A stretch of DNA of 64,000 nt from Saprospiraceae bacterium (lineage in GTDB: Bacteria; Bacteroidota; Bacteroidia; Chitinophagales; Saprospiraceae). The notes below the pieces were generated by a model. It was given only the letters and a program-made list of their open reading frames with translations. It was not told the DNA's origin and made no database searches. The stretch is taken from NCBI GenBank assembly GCA_028285545.1, contig JANQPA010000097.1:124001-188000 (forward strand), given 5' to 3'. How positions within the stretch are numbered: position 1 is the first letter of the stretch; each line of letters begins with the position of its first letter. Below are positions 7,276 to 16,023 of this stretch, one piece after another. A program made the translations under genes and the position numbers.

Positions 7276-9075
7276 ATGATAATTGACTTCCTCCTGTCTC
7301 ACGACTGGATAGTAAAATCTGCTCTGTTCCTGGTAGGGGTCATGTTGGTTTTGCATGTCCTTAGGGCTCATACCTCAGCATCATTCAGACATGTGATCTG
7401 GGTTATGGGGTTTTTGGGTATGATGATTATTTTTAGCCTGTCTGTCGTCACCTGGGAGGCAAAGCCTTCCGTTTCACTTCCTGTTGAACTTTCTCATTCC
7501 TCCAAGAAAAAGCCAAAGATGGACTTTGTCCATCCGCCTCTCAATCCTACATCATTCACCGCTCAACCAGAAATTCCTTCAGAAAAAACTCCTAAGACAA
7601 GTGATGTCTCAAAGTCAATTGACTGGTCTTTCTGGCTAAAAAGAATTTGGGCGGCAGGTGCCTTAGTGTATTTTTTGATTTTGCTTTTTGAAAAACTGGC
7701 TCTTCAATTTTTATATTGGAAATCCAGAGAAGATGATGGCCCCATTTATGATATTTTGGATGAACTCAGACTTCAATTGAACCTCCGCAAGCCGGTGAAG
7801 GTGATATTAAGTAGTTATATAAGCCTGCCCTTTATTTCAGGCTGGAACAAACCAATCATCTTCCTTCCAAAGACTTTCTTAAGATATGAAGCGGAAAAGT
7901 TACGCTTTGTACTGATTCACGAACTTGCCCATGTTCATAGAAAGGATAACATGACTACTTTATTAAAGCAGATTAGCTGTGGAATTTTTTGGTTTAATCC
8001 ACTGGTTTGGTGGGCTGTCAATTTGAGCAAAATAGATATGGAAATTGCCTGTGATGATTTTGTTATTCGGGCCAATCAGAATAAATACGATTATGCTAGT
8101 TTCATCCTTGATATTCTTGAAGAGCATAAAAATAAGGCCTTTTTGAATCAAACCGGCCTGACAGGATCCGGAAAAAAGGAAATTCAGTCAAGAATGAAGG
8201 CCATCCTTAATGATGATTCAGACCATCAGTCAATCAAGTGGCCAAGCGCCACAATGCTTACCCTTTTGGGATTATTTGTGGCGGTACCATTCGCTTGTGT
8301 TCACCTGGTTGACTCTTCCTCTGAAACGAATGTGGATCTTGATCATTTTATTGGGGTTTTAAACTCAGAAAATGAAGAAGACCAGAAATACGCCGCCTGG
8401 GTTTTAGGGACCTCAGAAAATGAAAAATCGGTAGATGGATTAATTGGTCAACTCCAGCATCCTAACCCGGAAGTGCGATCTATGATTCTGTGGGCTCTTG
8501 GAGAATTGAAAGTCATTAGTTCCCTTCCTCATTTGATCAAAATGACAAAAGATCCTATTCCTCTGGTTAGGGAAATGGCAGTCAAATCAATTGGAGAAAT
8601 GGAAGATCCTAAGGCCCTACCTGAATTGCATAAAATGATGTTGGATCCAGACCCAGGAGTCCGCACTGCTGCAATCTGGTCCATGGGAGAAGTAAAGGCA
8701 TTTGGCTCCTTAGACATCTATTACAAGGCATTGAATGATCCATCAACAGAAGCCGTCAAAATGGCCATTAAGGTAATAGGCAAATCCGAAAATCAGGAAG
8801 CCATTCCTGTATTAGCGACATTCCTAGGAAACCCAAATTTGGAATTAAAAATGGAAGCCATTCATGCATTGGGTGAAATGGATACTCAGGAAGTATTACC
8901 CTATCTCATCAATCTATTAGATGACCGAGATGCTTCCGTCAGGGCTGAAGGAGTGCGCGCTCTGGGTCATCTGGGCGATAAAGGAGCTGTTTCAGCTTTA
9001 ATGCCTCTTCTTCATGATCCTGCAATACCCGTACGTGAACTAACCGTTTGGGCTTTAGATGAACTCACTTTTTAA
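7276..9075 (+). CDS. blaR1-like: BlaR1-type M56 metalloprotease fused to eight HEAT repeats
   Basis: 599 residues. Membrane helices lie near residues 13-29, 38-58, 128-147 and 325-345. The M56 zinc motif HELAH is at 215-219 and the third ligand is Glu256 in EIACDD, so the protease looks active. In BlaR1/MecR1 a penicillin-binding sensor follows the last helix. Here that place is taken by eight tandem units of 31 residues (355-599), each of the form LP.L...L.DP...VR..A...LGE, which are HEAT/PBS-lyase-like repeats. With standard BlaR1 topology this solenoid is extracytoplasmic and would be the sensor (inference). The ligand is unknown; nothing here points to beta-lactam sensing. Confidence 0.88.
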   Translation: MIIDFLLSHDWIVKSALFLVGVMLVLHVLRAHTSASFRHVIWVMGFLGMMIIFSLSVVTWEAKPSVSLPVELSHSSKKKPKMDFVHPPLNPTSFTAQPEIPSEKTPKTSDVSKSIDWSFWLKRIWAAGALVYFLILLFEKLALQFLYWKSREDDGPIYDILDELRLQLNLRKPVKVILSSYISLPFISGWNKPIIFLPKTFLRYEAEKLRFVLIHELAHVHRKDNMTTLLKQISCGIFWFNPLVWWAVNLSKIDMEIACDDFVIRANQNKYDYASFILDILEEHKNKAFLNQTGLTGSGKKEIQSRMKAILNDDSDHQSIKWPSATMLTLLGLFVAVPFACVHLVDSSSETNVDLDHFIGVLNSENEEDQKYAAWVLGTSENEKSVDGLIGQLQHPNPEVRSMILWALGELKVISSLPHLIKMTKDPIPLVREMAVKSIGEMEDPKALPELHKMMLDPDPGVRTAAIWSMGEVKAFGSLDIYYKALNDPSTEAVKMAIKVIGKSENQEAIPVLATFLGNPNLELKMEAIHALGEMDTQEVLPYLINLLDDRDASVRAEGVRALGHLGDKGAVSALMPLLHDPAIPVRELTVWALDELTF

Positions 9076-9092
9076 ATTTTTTTATATCATAG

Positions 9093-9108
9093 TGTAAATA
9101 CATTTACA
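9093..9108. promoter_or_regulatory. Second copy of the BlaI-type operator, overlapping the start codon of the DUF5916 gene
   Basis: TGTAAA-N4-TTTACA has the same 6-bp half-sites and 4-base spacing as the core of the blaI operator at 6864-6879. The last A is the first base of the ATG at 9108. A bound repressor would block initiation or elongation at this gene, so it is probably a BlaI target separate from the blaI-blaR transcript. Confidence 0.7.
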
Positions 9109-11282
9109 TGTTTAAATTAATTATCACCACGACTATTCTTTTGTCTTTTTCTCTGATCTGTTCAGGACAAATAAATCAACAAAGCAACCGACAAATTACG
9201 ATTACAAAGATTACTGCAGATGTTAAAATTGATGGGGTAGAGGATTCCATTTGGATACAGGCTGAGCTGGCTAATGGATTTATCAACCATCGACCTACAG
9301 ATGAGGGGCTTGCCCAATCTCAAACCGAGGTTAAGATGCTGTATAACGACCAATTCGTATTCATTATGGCTAAGGCTTACCACGGCAATAATCCTCATAT
9401 TATCCAGAATCTTAAAAGGGACAATTTTTGGAGTAATGACGGATTTGGGGTCGTTTTAGATCCAATCAATACTCAAACAAATGGTTTTTTCTTTGGTGTG
9501 AATAGTAGAGGGTCACAGGCAGAAGCTTTGGTTGAATCTACAGGGAACACGGATTGGAATTGGGATGCCAAATGGTATTCTAGGGTAGGGCAGTACGCTG
9601 ACTATTGGCTGGTTGAGATGGCTATCCCATTTTACACCTTAAGATATGATGCGGAAAATAAAACCTGGGGAATCAATTTCGTACGGAATGACCTTGGAAA
9701 TAATATGTATTCTACCTGGACTTCTTTTCCAACTAATTTTGATGAACTTGACCTGGGATATACAGGCCAACTTCTTTGGTCGGAGCAAATTCCGAAAATA
9801 GAAAAACGGCTGGCCATTATCCCTAGTCTTACCGGAACAGTAGGAGAGGATTTTGAGCAAGAATCAGGTACGGACTGGAGGCTGACGCCCTCCTTGGATG
9901 CCAAGTATATGATAACATCTTCTATGTATCTGGACCTGACCATAAACCCTGATTTCAGTCAGATTGAAGTGGATCGTCAGGTTACCAATTTAAGTCGATT
10001 TAGCTTGTTTTTTCCTGAAAGGAGAACCTTTTTTCTGGAAAACAGTGATCTATTCACCAGCTTTGGAAGATCCAGAGTGCGGCCATTTTTTTCCCGAAGG
10101 ATAGGACTGAGGAATGGTGAAAACATACCCATTCTCTTTGGTGCCCGCCTGACGGGTAACTTGACTGAAAAAACAAGACTGGGGATAATGAACGTACAAA
10201 CAGGCGACAAAGGGGAGCTTGATGCCCAAAACTACGGTGTTCTTGCTGTGCAGCAAAGGGTACTTAAACGCTCGACGATTGGAGGAATTTTTGTCAACCG
10301 CCAAAACACATCAGAGAGTCAGGATTATAACCGGGTAGCTGGAACTGAATTTACTTATTCATCCCAAAACGGAAACATATCAGCTGATGCAATGCTGTAC
10401 AAATCTTTTTCAGAAAATCTAAATCAAGGGAATACTTTTGCTAGCGGTTCTTTTGGACTTAATGAGCGTGCTTACCGATTATACATGACCGCCGAGCACA
10501 TTGGGGAAAATTATTTAACGGATGTAGGTTTTACTCCCCGTTTATTTAACTATGATGCGGTAAGAGACACAACTGTGAGAATTGAGTACCAAAGATATAG
10601 TTCTTTCGGTGCCTTGGATTTCAGGCCTACAAATGGTTCGATTGTTTTCCACGGCCCCAGGATTTCGGCCACTCACTATACTCATAATGGAAACCAGTTT
10701 AACGAAAGGCAAATCTATCTAGGCTATGAAATCGATTTTGCCAATCAAAGTCAGTTTGATGCAGGTGTTACCAACTATCGGATCAACCTTCTTTTTCCTA
10801 CCAGTTTTATAGATAATGATAACCCTCTTCCAGCCGGAATCTATAATTATACAGATCTGTTTTTGGATTGGGATTCTGACCCAAGAAAATTATTTGGATA
10901 TGGAACCGTTTTCACCACTGGCTCCTTCTTTAGTGCACGAAGGGTGGGCTTGAGATCTTATATTCAATATCGGGTTCAACCATGGCTCAGGGTACGTCTG
11001 AACCATAATTTCAATCATATTGATTTTGGAGAGAGAGGGAAGGAGGATTTGCACCTTTTGGGACTACGAACGGAAGTATCTTTTTCCACTACTATTTTTC
11101 TGACTGCCTTTTTTCAGTACAATACTCAGTCTTCTAATTTTAACATCAATACCCGATTCCAATGGCGTTTTGCTCCGATGAGTGATTTGTTTATTGTTTA
11201 TACCGATAACTATATAACGGAGCCTTTTATCGTTAAAAACCGCTATTTGTCGCTGAAGATGAATTATTGGCTTAATTTGTGA
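9108..11282 (+). CDS. Outer-membrane CBM9-like/DUF5916 protein
   Basis: 724 residues. The signal peptide ends near LICSGQ. Residues ~35-215 are a carbohydrate-binding family 9-like sandwich (DVKIDGVEDSIW start; the FGVVLDP and WGINFVRND motifs). Residues ~240-724 are the DUF5916 region, a long run of amphipathic strands with the conserved NPDFSQIEVDRQVTNLSRF and FFPERRTFFLENSDLF segments, ending in an aromatic-rich strand that suggests an outer-membrane barrel. The substrate and role of the family are not established. The BlaI-type operator overlaps its start codon, which ties its expression to the upstream repressor-protease pair. Confidence 0.85.
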   Translation: MFKLIITTTILLSFSLICSGQINQQSNRQITITKITADVKIDGVEDSIWIQAELANGFINHRPTDEGLAQSQTEVKMLYNDQFVFIMAKAYHGNNPHIIQNLKRDNFWSNDGFGVVLDPINTQTNGFFFGVNSRGSQAEALVESTGNTDWNWDAKWYSRVGQYADYWLVEMAIPFYTLRYDAENKTWGINFVRNDLGNNMYSTWTSFPTNFDELDLGYTGQLLWSEQIPKIEKRLAIIPSLTGTVGEDFEQESGTDWRLTPSLDAKYMITSSMYLDLTINPDFSQIEVDRQVTNLSRFSLFFPERRTFFLENSDLFTSFGRSRVRPFFSRRIGLRNGENIPILFGARLTGNLTEKTRLGIMNVQTGDKGELDAQNYGVLAVQQRVLKRSTIGGIFVNRQNTSESQDYNRVAGTEFTYSSQNGNISADAMLYKSFSENLNQGNTFASGSFGLNERAYRLYMTAEHIGENYLTDVGFTPRLFNYDAVRDTTVRIEYQRYSSFGALDFRPTNGSIVFHGPRISATHYTHNGNQFNERQIYLGYEIDFANQSQFDAGVTNYRINLLFPTSFIDNDNPLPAGIYNYTDLFLDWDSDPRKLFGYGTVFTTGSFFSARRVGLRSYIQYRVQPWLRVRLNHNFNHIDFGERGKEDLHLLGLRTEVSFSTTIFLTAFFQYNTQSSNFNINTRFQWRFAPMSDLFIVYTDNYITEPFIVKNRYLSLKMNYWLNL

Positions 11283-11422
11283 GCCCAGCGAATTAAGAAT
11301 TTAAAACTTGTTAGTGGAAGTATTCTGACAGCTTCACGCAAGATCTCCTCCGTCTTCAGCTTGGCAAATAGAAACATGTTAATAGTTTACGCCCGTTTAG
11401 AAACCGGCAGGGTATTGGGGAA

Positions 11423-11492
11423 GGCAGTTAAAAACTGCCACCAGCTGAGTATTGGGGTGGCCCGTTCGGGCTACCCACAAGTATATTTTTTT
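11423..11492 (+). terminator. Two hairpins and a T-run downstream of the DUF5916 gene
   Basis: The first stem is GGCAGTT-AAA-AACTGCC (11423-11439). The second is GGGTGGCCC-GTTC-GGGCTACCC (11455-11476) with one wobble pair, followed after a few bases by seven Ts (11486-11492). The second looks like an intrinsic terminator for the + strand, 170 bases after the stop codon. The gap 11283-11559 otherwise shows nothing coding. Confidence 0.45.
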
Positions 11493-11559
11493 GTTACTAT
11501 TTGACAACAAATTCATTCTATAATTAGTGGGTGAGTAAATCTTTACAAAAATAGTAGCC

Positions 11560-13101
11560 ATGAAAAAACTAAACTCCTTAGTCTTTCTTTGCCTCATTTC
11601 CATTTCCTGTTTTACACAAATTACCATTACCGGATCGTTAAAGGGCTATGATAGTCCTTCAATTTTTTTCCAAACCAACAAACCATTACGATTGGAAACC
11701 AATTGGGATAGCATTCAATTACAATCTGATGCCTTTCAAATTAAATTAGTGGATATAGATATAAGTTTCGTTTCCATACGTTTTAAACCAGATCAATTTC
11801 TGAAATATTCTCATTTTGTAAATCTATTTGTTGAAAAAAATGATTCCATTCACATTAAATTAGATTTTGATTTTTTTTCAGAAAGTGCCAAAGACTATTC
11901 TTTGAAAATTTCAGGAAGCAATAGTCCTGGGCTCCAACTTTTCCATTCTTTTAAAGCAATTCCTTCTTATAATCATGTTGAAGAACTTTTAACCGAATTG
12001 AAAAAAACTTCCAGTGATCGTAAATTTCAGCAGATTTACAGTCATTTAAAAGAACAAATTCAGCCCTTTGAGCAATTATTAAAAAACGGACAGATTAGCC
12101 CTAAATTTTTTCAAAAGACTTCCAGAGATATCCAGCTAAGTCTTCTAAATACCATTTTTTCTCAACTAGAAAAAGAAAATGAGGATTCTGACGATAAGAA
12201 TCAATTAATTAGACACCTATTTGATTATTTACCACCAAATGAGAATTTGGATCATCGATCCAGTTCGGGGCAAAGATATCTTTTTGCTTATTTGAAACAG
12301 GAATTGCTAAAAAAGGAAGGGGTGAATGATTTTTCCCAGATTTCGGATACCATAGTGAAAGTAAATGAAAAAGAATGGCGAATTGATAAGGGGTTTAGGC
12401 CAATATTAGCTGTTGACAATCCCAATATACTAGAGCATTTATATGCTCAAAAGATAAATTCCTTTTATGGGATGCTAATCGTAGAATCTATTGATGACTG
12501 GGTGGGAGATGCATTTGATCATTTCAAACACTTATATCCTAAAAGCAAATACATCCCAATTATTGAGCAAACAAGACTCAAAACAATTCAGAAGGCAATT
12601 TCGGCAGCAAGCAAAAAACATAACAATTCATCTGGACTTAATCGATTGAAAACGGGAATACCCATTGTTGTTGATGATCGAAACAAAATGAAAGATTTTC
12701 AGTTCAAAAATAAAATCGTTGATTTCTCAAAAGGTATCTATTACGTCAATATCTGGAGCACCAATTGCCATTCTTGTATCCAAGAAATGCGATACAAGCC
12801 TCATACCGATAGTCTATTGGAGACCAATAATATTGACCAGCTTTACATTTCAGTGGATAATTTGGAAAATAAAAACAAGTGGCTTTCAAAAATCTACGAT
12901 TATCAACTAGTTGGTTATCATGTCTTTGCAGGACGTTATTTAAAGAAAGTTTTAAATGCCAATTTAGATATTGAAGAATCAGCTTTAGAAAAAGTGCCAT
13001 TTTTGCTGATAAAAGAGGGAGAAATCCAATTCTCTGCCAATTCCTATCGTAATCGCCTTACTGATCTAGAGTTGCAAATCAACAAACTTCGAGGAAAGTA
13101 A
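11560..13101 (+). CDS. Secreted thioredoxin/TlpA-like protein with long N-terminal domain
   Basis: 513 residues with a signal peptide (about 1-20, ISCFTQ). The C-terminal ~120 residues resemble a TlpA/thioredoxin fold: a strand GIYYVNIWS leads into a C-H-S-C pair (Cys403, Cys406), and a cis-Pro-like segment KVPFLLI comes later. The N-terminal part contains the ITGSLKGYDSPSI start and D-S-I-x-I strand common in Bacteroidota DUF4369-like proteins, then a long charged helical stretch. Many such proteins are envelope thiol-disulfide reductases. CxxC is intact; the helix after it is divergent, so activity is not certain. Confidence 0.65.
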   Translation: MKKLNSLVFLCLISISCFTQITITGSLKGYDSPSIFFQTNKPLRLETNWDSIQLQSDAFQIKLVDIDISFVSIRFKPDQFLKYSHFVNLFVEKNDSIHIKLDFDFFSESAKDYSLKISGSNSPGLQLFHSFKAIPSYNHVEELLTELKKTSSDRKFQQIYSHLKEQIQPFEQLLKNGQISPKFFQKTSRDIQLSLLNTIFSQLEKENEDSDDKNQLIRHLFDYLPPNENLDHRSSSGQRYLFAYLKQELLKKEGVNDFSQISDTIVKVNEKEWRIDKGFRPILAVDNPNILEHLYAQKINSFYGMLIVESIDDWVGDAFDHFKHLYPKSKYIPIIEQTRLKTIQKAISAASKKHNNSSGLNRLKTGIPIVVDDRNKMKDFQFKNKIVDFSKGIYYVNIWSTNCHSCIQEMRYKPHTDSLLETNNIDQLYISVDNLENKNKWLSKIYDYQLVGYHVFAGRYLKKVLNANLDIEESALEKVPFLLIKEGEIQFSANSYRNRLTDLELQINKLRGK

Positions 13102-13185
13102 TTTGATTTTGGTGGGAAATAAGATTTGAAGATCACATTCTATATCTTTAGGAAACTAACATTTACTAAAAATTAATATAGAAAT

Positions 13186-16002
13186 ATGCTTCCTCGCTTC
13201 TTAATGGTTACCCTTGTTTTTTCTGCAGTTTTACTTTTTAGTTCAGTTGTGTTTTTTGATTCTTCATTTTATGAGCCTGGTCAGCCTAGTTTTTCTCAGG
13301 ATGGTCGAATGGTAATCGCAATTGGAGGTGATTTATGGGTGGCGGAATTTAAAGGTGATAATCACAAAATAAAGCGCTGGACTCAGCTAACCAATGGCTC
13401 AGCTATTGATAAAGATCCCGTTTGGATGGGAGATAATCAAAGCATATTATTTGCATCAGACAGGAATGGTGAATATGACCTTTGGCAAATTGAACTTTCT
13501 GATAAGGTAGAAGTCTCGAAACCTACGGTTTTTTATCAGTCGGAAGTGCCAGATACTGAGCCTACCGTAGCTGATGATGGCACTGTGGTATGGGTTCATG
13601 GAGTGGGCCCTGATGCCAATATTTGGATTAAAAAGGAAGGAAAAGAAGCCAAAAAACTGACTAAGAGGTTAGGTGCTGAATATTCCCCAGCCATAACAAA
13701 AGATGGAAAAAAACTGGCTTATATTTTTGATTCTGGGCGTCAAAGGCAGTTGATCTTAAAGAGACTTGGTAAGAAGGATACTATTTTACAGCGAAGTGGA
13801 AATCCCGAGTTTCCGGCATGGTCACCGGATGGGAGTCGATTAAGCTATACCACCAGAGGTAGTAGAGGGGGAGTATGGGTTACTAACGAGACTGGTCAGT
13901 ATTTCAATCTATTGAGTCAATTAAAGGCTGCTTCTACCTGGCTACCAGATGGATCAAATATAGCCATAAGAGTATTAGATGGTACTCCACAAAGTTATAA
14001 TGGAGATCCAGATTGGGAAGGGAAGCGGTATTTTGAAAGGCAAAATTTTTTGGGATCAACCCTTCATTTTATTCCTAGTCCAATTCCACCAGACCATAAT
14101 TTGAAGGAAATCAATGTCCATTTAGATAGGAATGAAAATAAAAATTTCGTACATCTATTTGATCAAGTGGTCAGTCGACTTGAGCAAAAATACTTGTTCG
14201 AAACCAATCAGGAAAGGCAGACCTGGCAGGCGATGGTAGATACTTACCGAAAACAAATTGAAGAAGTGGATAACCAAAAGGCATTTGATCAATTAAGTTA
14301 CCAATTTTTGAAAGCCAAGCCAAAGCTCAGAAAAGAACTATCTGGGACAGCTGGCGTTTCCAGTGCCCATCCCTTGGCTAGTGAAGCTGGGAAGGAAATA
14401 TTGGAAAAGGGCGGTAATGTAGTAGATGCTGCTATTGCCGTTTCTTTTGCCTTAGGAGTGGTAGAACCTGATGCCAGTGGGATAGGAGGTTATGGGGAAA
14501 TGATGATTTATCTCAAAGAAATGGATGCTCCTACCTGTATTGAGTTCTTAACCACAGTTCCTGAAGCAGCCTCCTTAAACAATGCCAAGTTAAATCCCAT
14601 CCCCAATAATGGCCCTGTAAAAGTTAATATTCCTGGAACGGTTGCAGGAATGGAATTAGCCTGGAAAAAATATGGCAGTCAAAAAATAAAATGGGCGGAT
14701 TTGATAATTCCTGCAATTAAACTGGCGGAAGAAGGCTTCACATTAGATGAATCTTTCCCAACAACTTTGGCCAAAGAAAAGGCCAATTATTTAAGGTACC
14801 CTGGAAGTAGGGCTTTATTTTTTCGGGATAATCTGCCTTTGAAACCTGGAGATCATTTTAAAAATCCAGACCTGGCCTGGACCCTCAAACAAATTGCCAA
14901 GGAAGGGGCAAATGCATTTTATAAAGGTGAAATTGCCAAACGCATGGTTGCCGATTTGGCAAGCTATGGCAATGTTATGAGTCCAAACGATTTGGCCCGA
15001 TACTATGCAGTGGAACGAGAACCCGTGCATACCACTTATAGAGGCCACAGCGTTTATTCTGGCCCTCCACCGGTTTCGGGAGGAGCCATTCTCATAGGCC
15101 GCTTGAATATGCTGGAGTTATTGGATAACCCGGTAAACTATCAAGAAAATGTGGCTTCCATCCATGGTTTAATTGAGGCCTCCAAACTGGCCCCTTCTAC
15201 CCGAAATAAAATTGCAGACCCTGGCTTATGGCCCATTGATCTAAAACCGTTTTCTGATAAGAAGCGAGCCCAAAGAATTTGGAACAGCTGTTTTAATCCA
15301 CTTTCAGCAACCATTCCAGATTCTACATGCAATGATCAAAGCACTTCGGCTATTTGGGGTGATCCGAATATTTTGGAAAAAAGAAGCAGTACTGGAACTA
15401 CATCCTTTGCAGTAGTAGATGCAGATGGTAACATGGTTTCTGTTACCCAAACTTTAGGAACTTGGGGAGGTAATTTTCACGTTACTCCAGGATTGGGATT
15501 TTTATATAATGACAAACTCGGTTCTTACAGTTCTAATCCCAATAATTATAATGCAAGAATCCCTTTTGCCAGGAATGTAACAAGCATTACGCCAACCTTG
15601 GTTTTCGAAGGGGAGGGTGATAATAAAAAACCTCTAATGGCAGTTGGTGCTGCAGGAAATGCCTGGATTGGTTCTGCAGTATATCAAATAATAGCGGGAG
15701 TTATAGACCAAGACCTTGGCCCGCAGGCAGCCATCGAGCAACCTCGGTTTTTACTGGCCACAAGAAGAGCCCCTGGCCCTGAGCGAAAAATTCTTGACAT
15801 ACGAGTATTGATGGAAAATGCTTATGCACCGGGAGTCATTGAAGAATTAAGAGCTATAGGGCATAATATCCAATTGATCTCTAACTGGGGAGAACTTAGA
15901 ATGGGGTATTCTGCGGCTATAGTGATCAAAGACGGGATGGTGAGAGCTGGTGCAGACCCTAGACGATCAGGGGAAGCGAGGGTGGTAGAAGGTAGAAAGT
16001 AG
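13186..16002 (+). CDS. TolB-like propeller fused to gamma-glutamyltransferase
   Basis: 938 residues. An N-terminal hydrophobic signal is followed by PD40/TolB-type blades (about 30-290: PSFSQDGR, DPVWMGDNQSILFASDRNGEYDLW, FPAWSPDGSRLSYTTRG), a spacer with charged helices (about 310-380), and a complete gamma-glutamyltransferase domain (about 385-935). The latter starts SSAHPLASEAGKEIL, contains NVVDAAIA and has the self-cleavage Thr738 in TGTTSFAVVDADGN. GGT enzymes cleave gamma-glutamyl bonds of glutathione and related peptides in the periplasm. Normal GGTs are ~580 residues without a propeller. The stop codon lies inside a heptamer repeat (15985-16005), so the last residues derive from that repeat. 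Confidence 0.85.
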   Translation: MLPRFLMVTLVFSAVLLFSSVVFFDSSFYEPGQPSFSQDGRMVIAIGGDLWVAEFKGDNHKIKRWTQLTNGSAIDKDPVWMGDNQSILFASDRNGEYDLWQIELSDKVEVSKPTVFYQSEVPDTEPTVADDGTVVWVHGVGPDANIWIKKEGKEAKKLTKRLGAEYSPAITKDGKKLAYIFDSGRQRQLILKRLGKKDTILQRSGNPEFPAWSPDGSRLSYTTRGSRGGVWVTNETGQYFNLLSQLKAASTWLPDGSNIAIRVLDGTPQSYNGDPDWEGKRYFERQNFLGSTLHFIPSPIPPDHNLKEINVHLDRNENKNFVHLFDQVVSRLEQKYLFETNQERQTWQAMVDTYRKQIEEVDNQKAFDQLSYQFLKAKPKLRKELSGTAGVSSAHPLASEAGKEILEKGGNVVDAAIAVSFALGVVEPDASGIGGYGEMMIYLKEMDAPTCIEFLTTVPEAASLNNAKLNPIPNNGPVKVNIPGTVAGMELAWKKYGSQKIKWADLIIPAIKLAEEGFTLDESFPTTLAKEKANYLRYPGSRALFFRDNLPLKPGDHFKNPDLAWTLKQIAKEGANAFYKGEIAKRMVADLASYGNVMSPNDLARYYAVEREPVHTTYRGHSVYSGPPPVSGGAILIGRLNMLELLDNPVNYQENVASIHGLIEASKLAPSTRNKIADPGLWPIDLKPFSDKKRAQRIWNSCFNPLSATIPDSTCNDQSTSAIWGDPNILEKRSSTGTTSFAVVDADGNMVSVTQTLGTWGGNFHVTPGLGFLYNDKLGSYSSNPNNYNARIPFARNVTSITPTLVFEGEGDNKKPLMAVGAAGNAWIGSAVYQIIAGVIDQDLGPQAAIEQPRFLLATRRAPGPERKILDIRVLMENAYAPGVIEELRAIGHNIQLISNWGELRMGYSAAIVIKDGMVRAGADPRRSGEARVVEGRK

Positions 16003-16005
16003 AAA
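15985..16005 (+). repeat. Three contiguous 7-base units (GTAGAAG, GTAGAAA, GTAGAAA)
   Basis: The units span the 3' end and stop codon (16000-16002) of the GGT gene. A 19-base string from this site (15990-16008) occurs again exactly at 43910-43928, in a much longer inverted copy. No inverted partner is seen here. Confidence 0.7.
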
Positions 16006-16023
16006 GACTTTTATAGTTATTGG

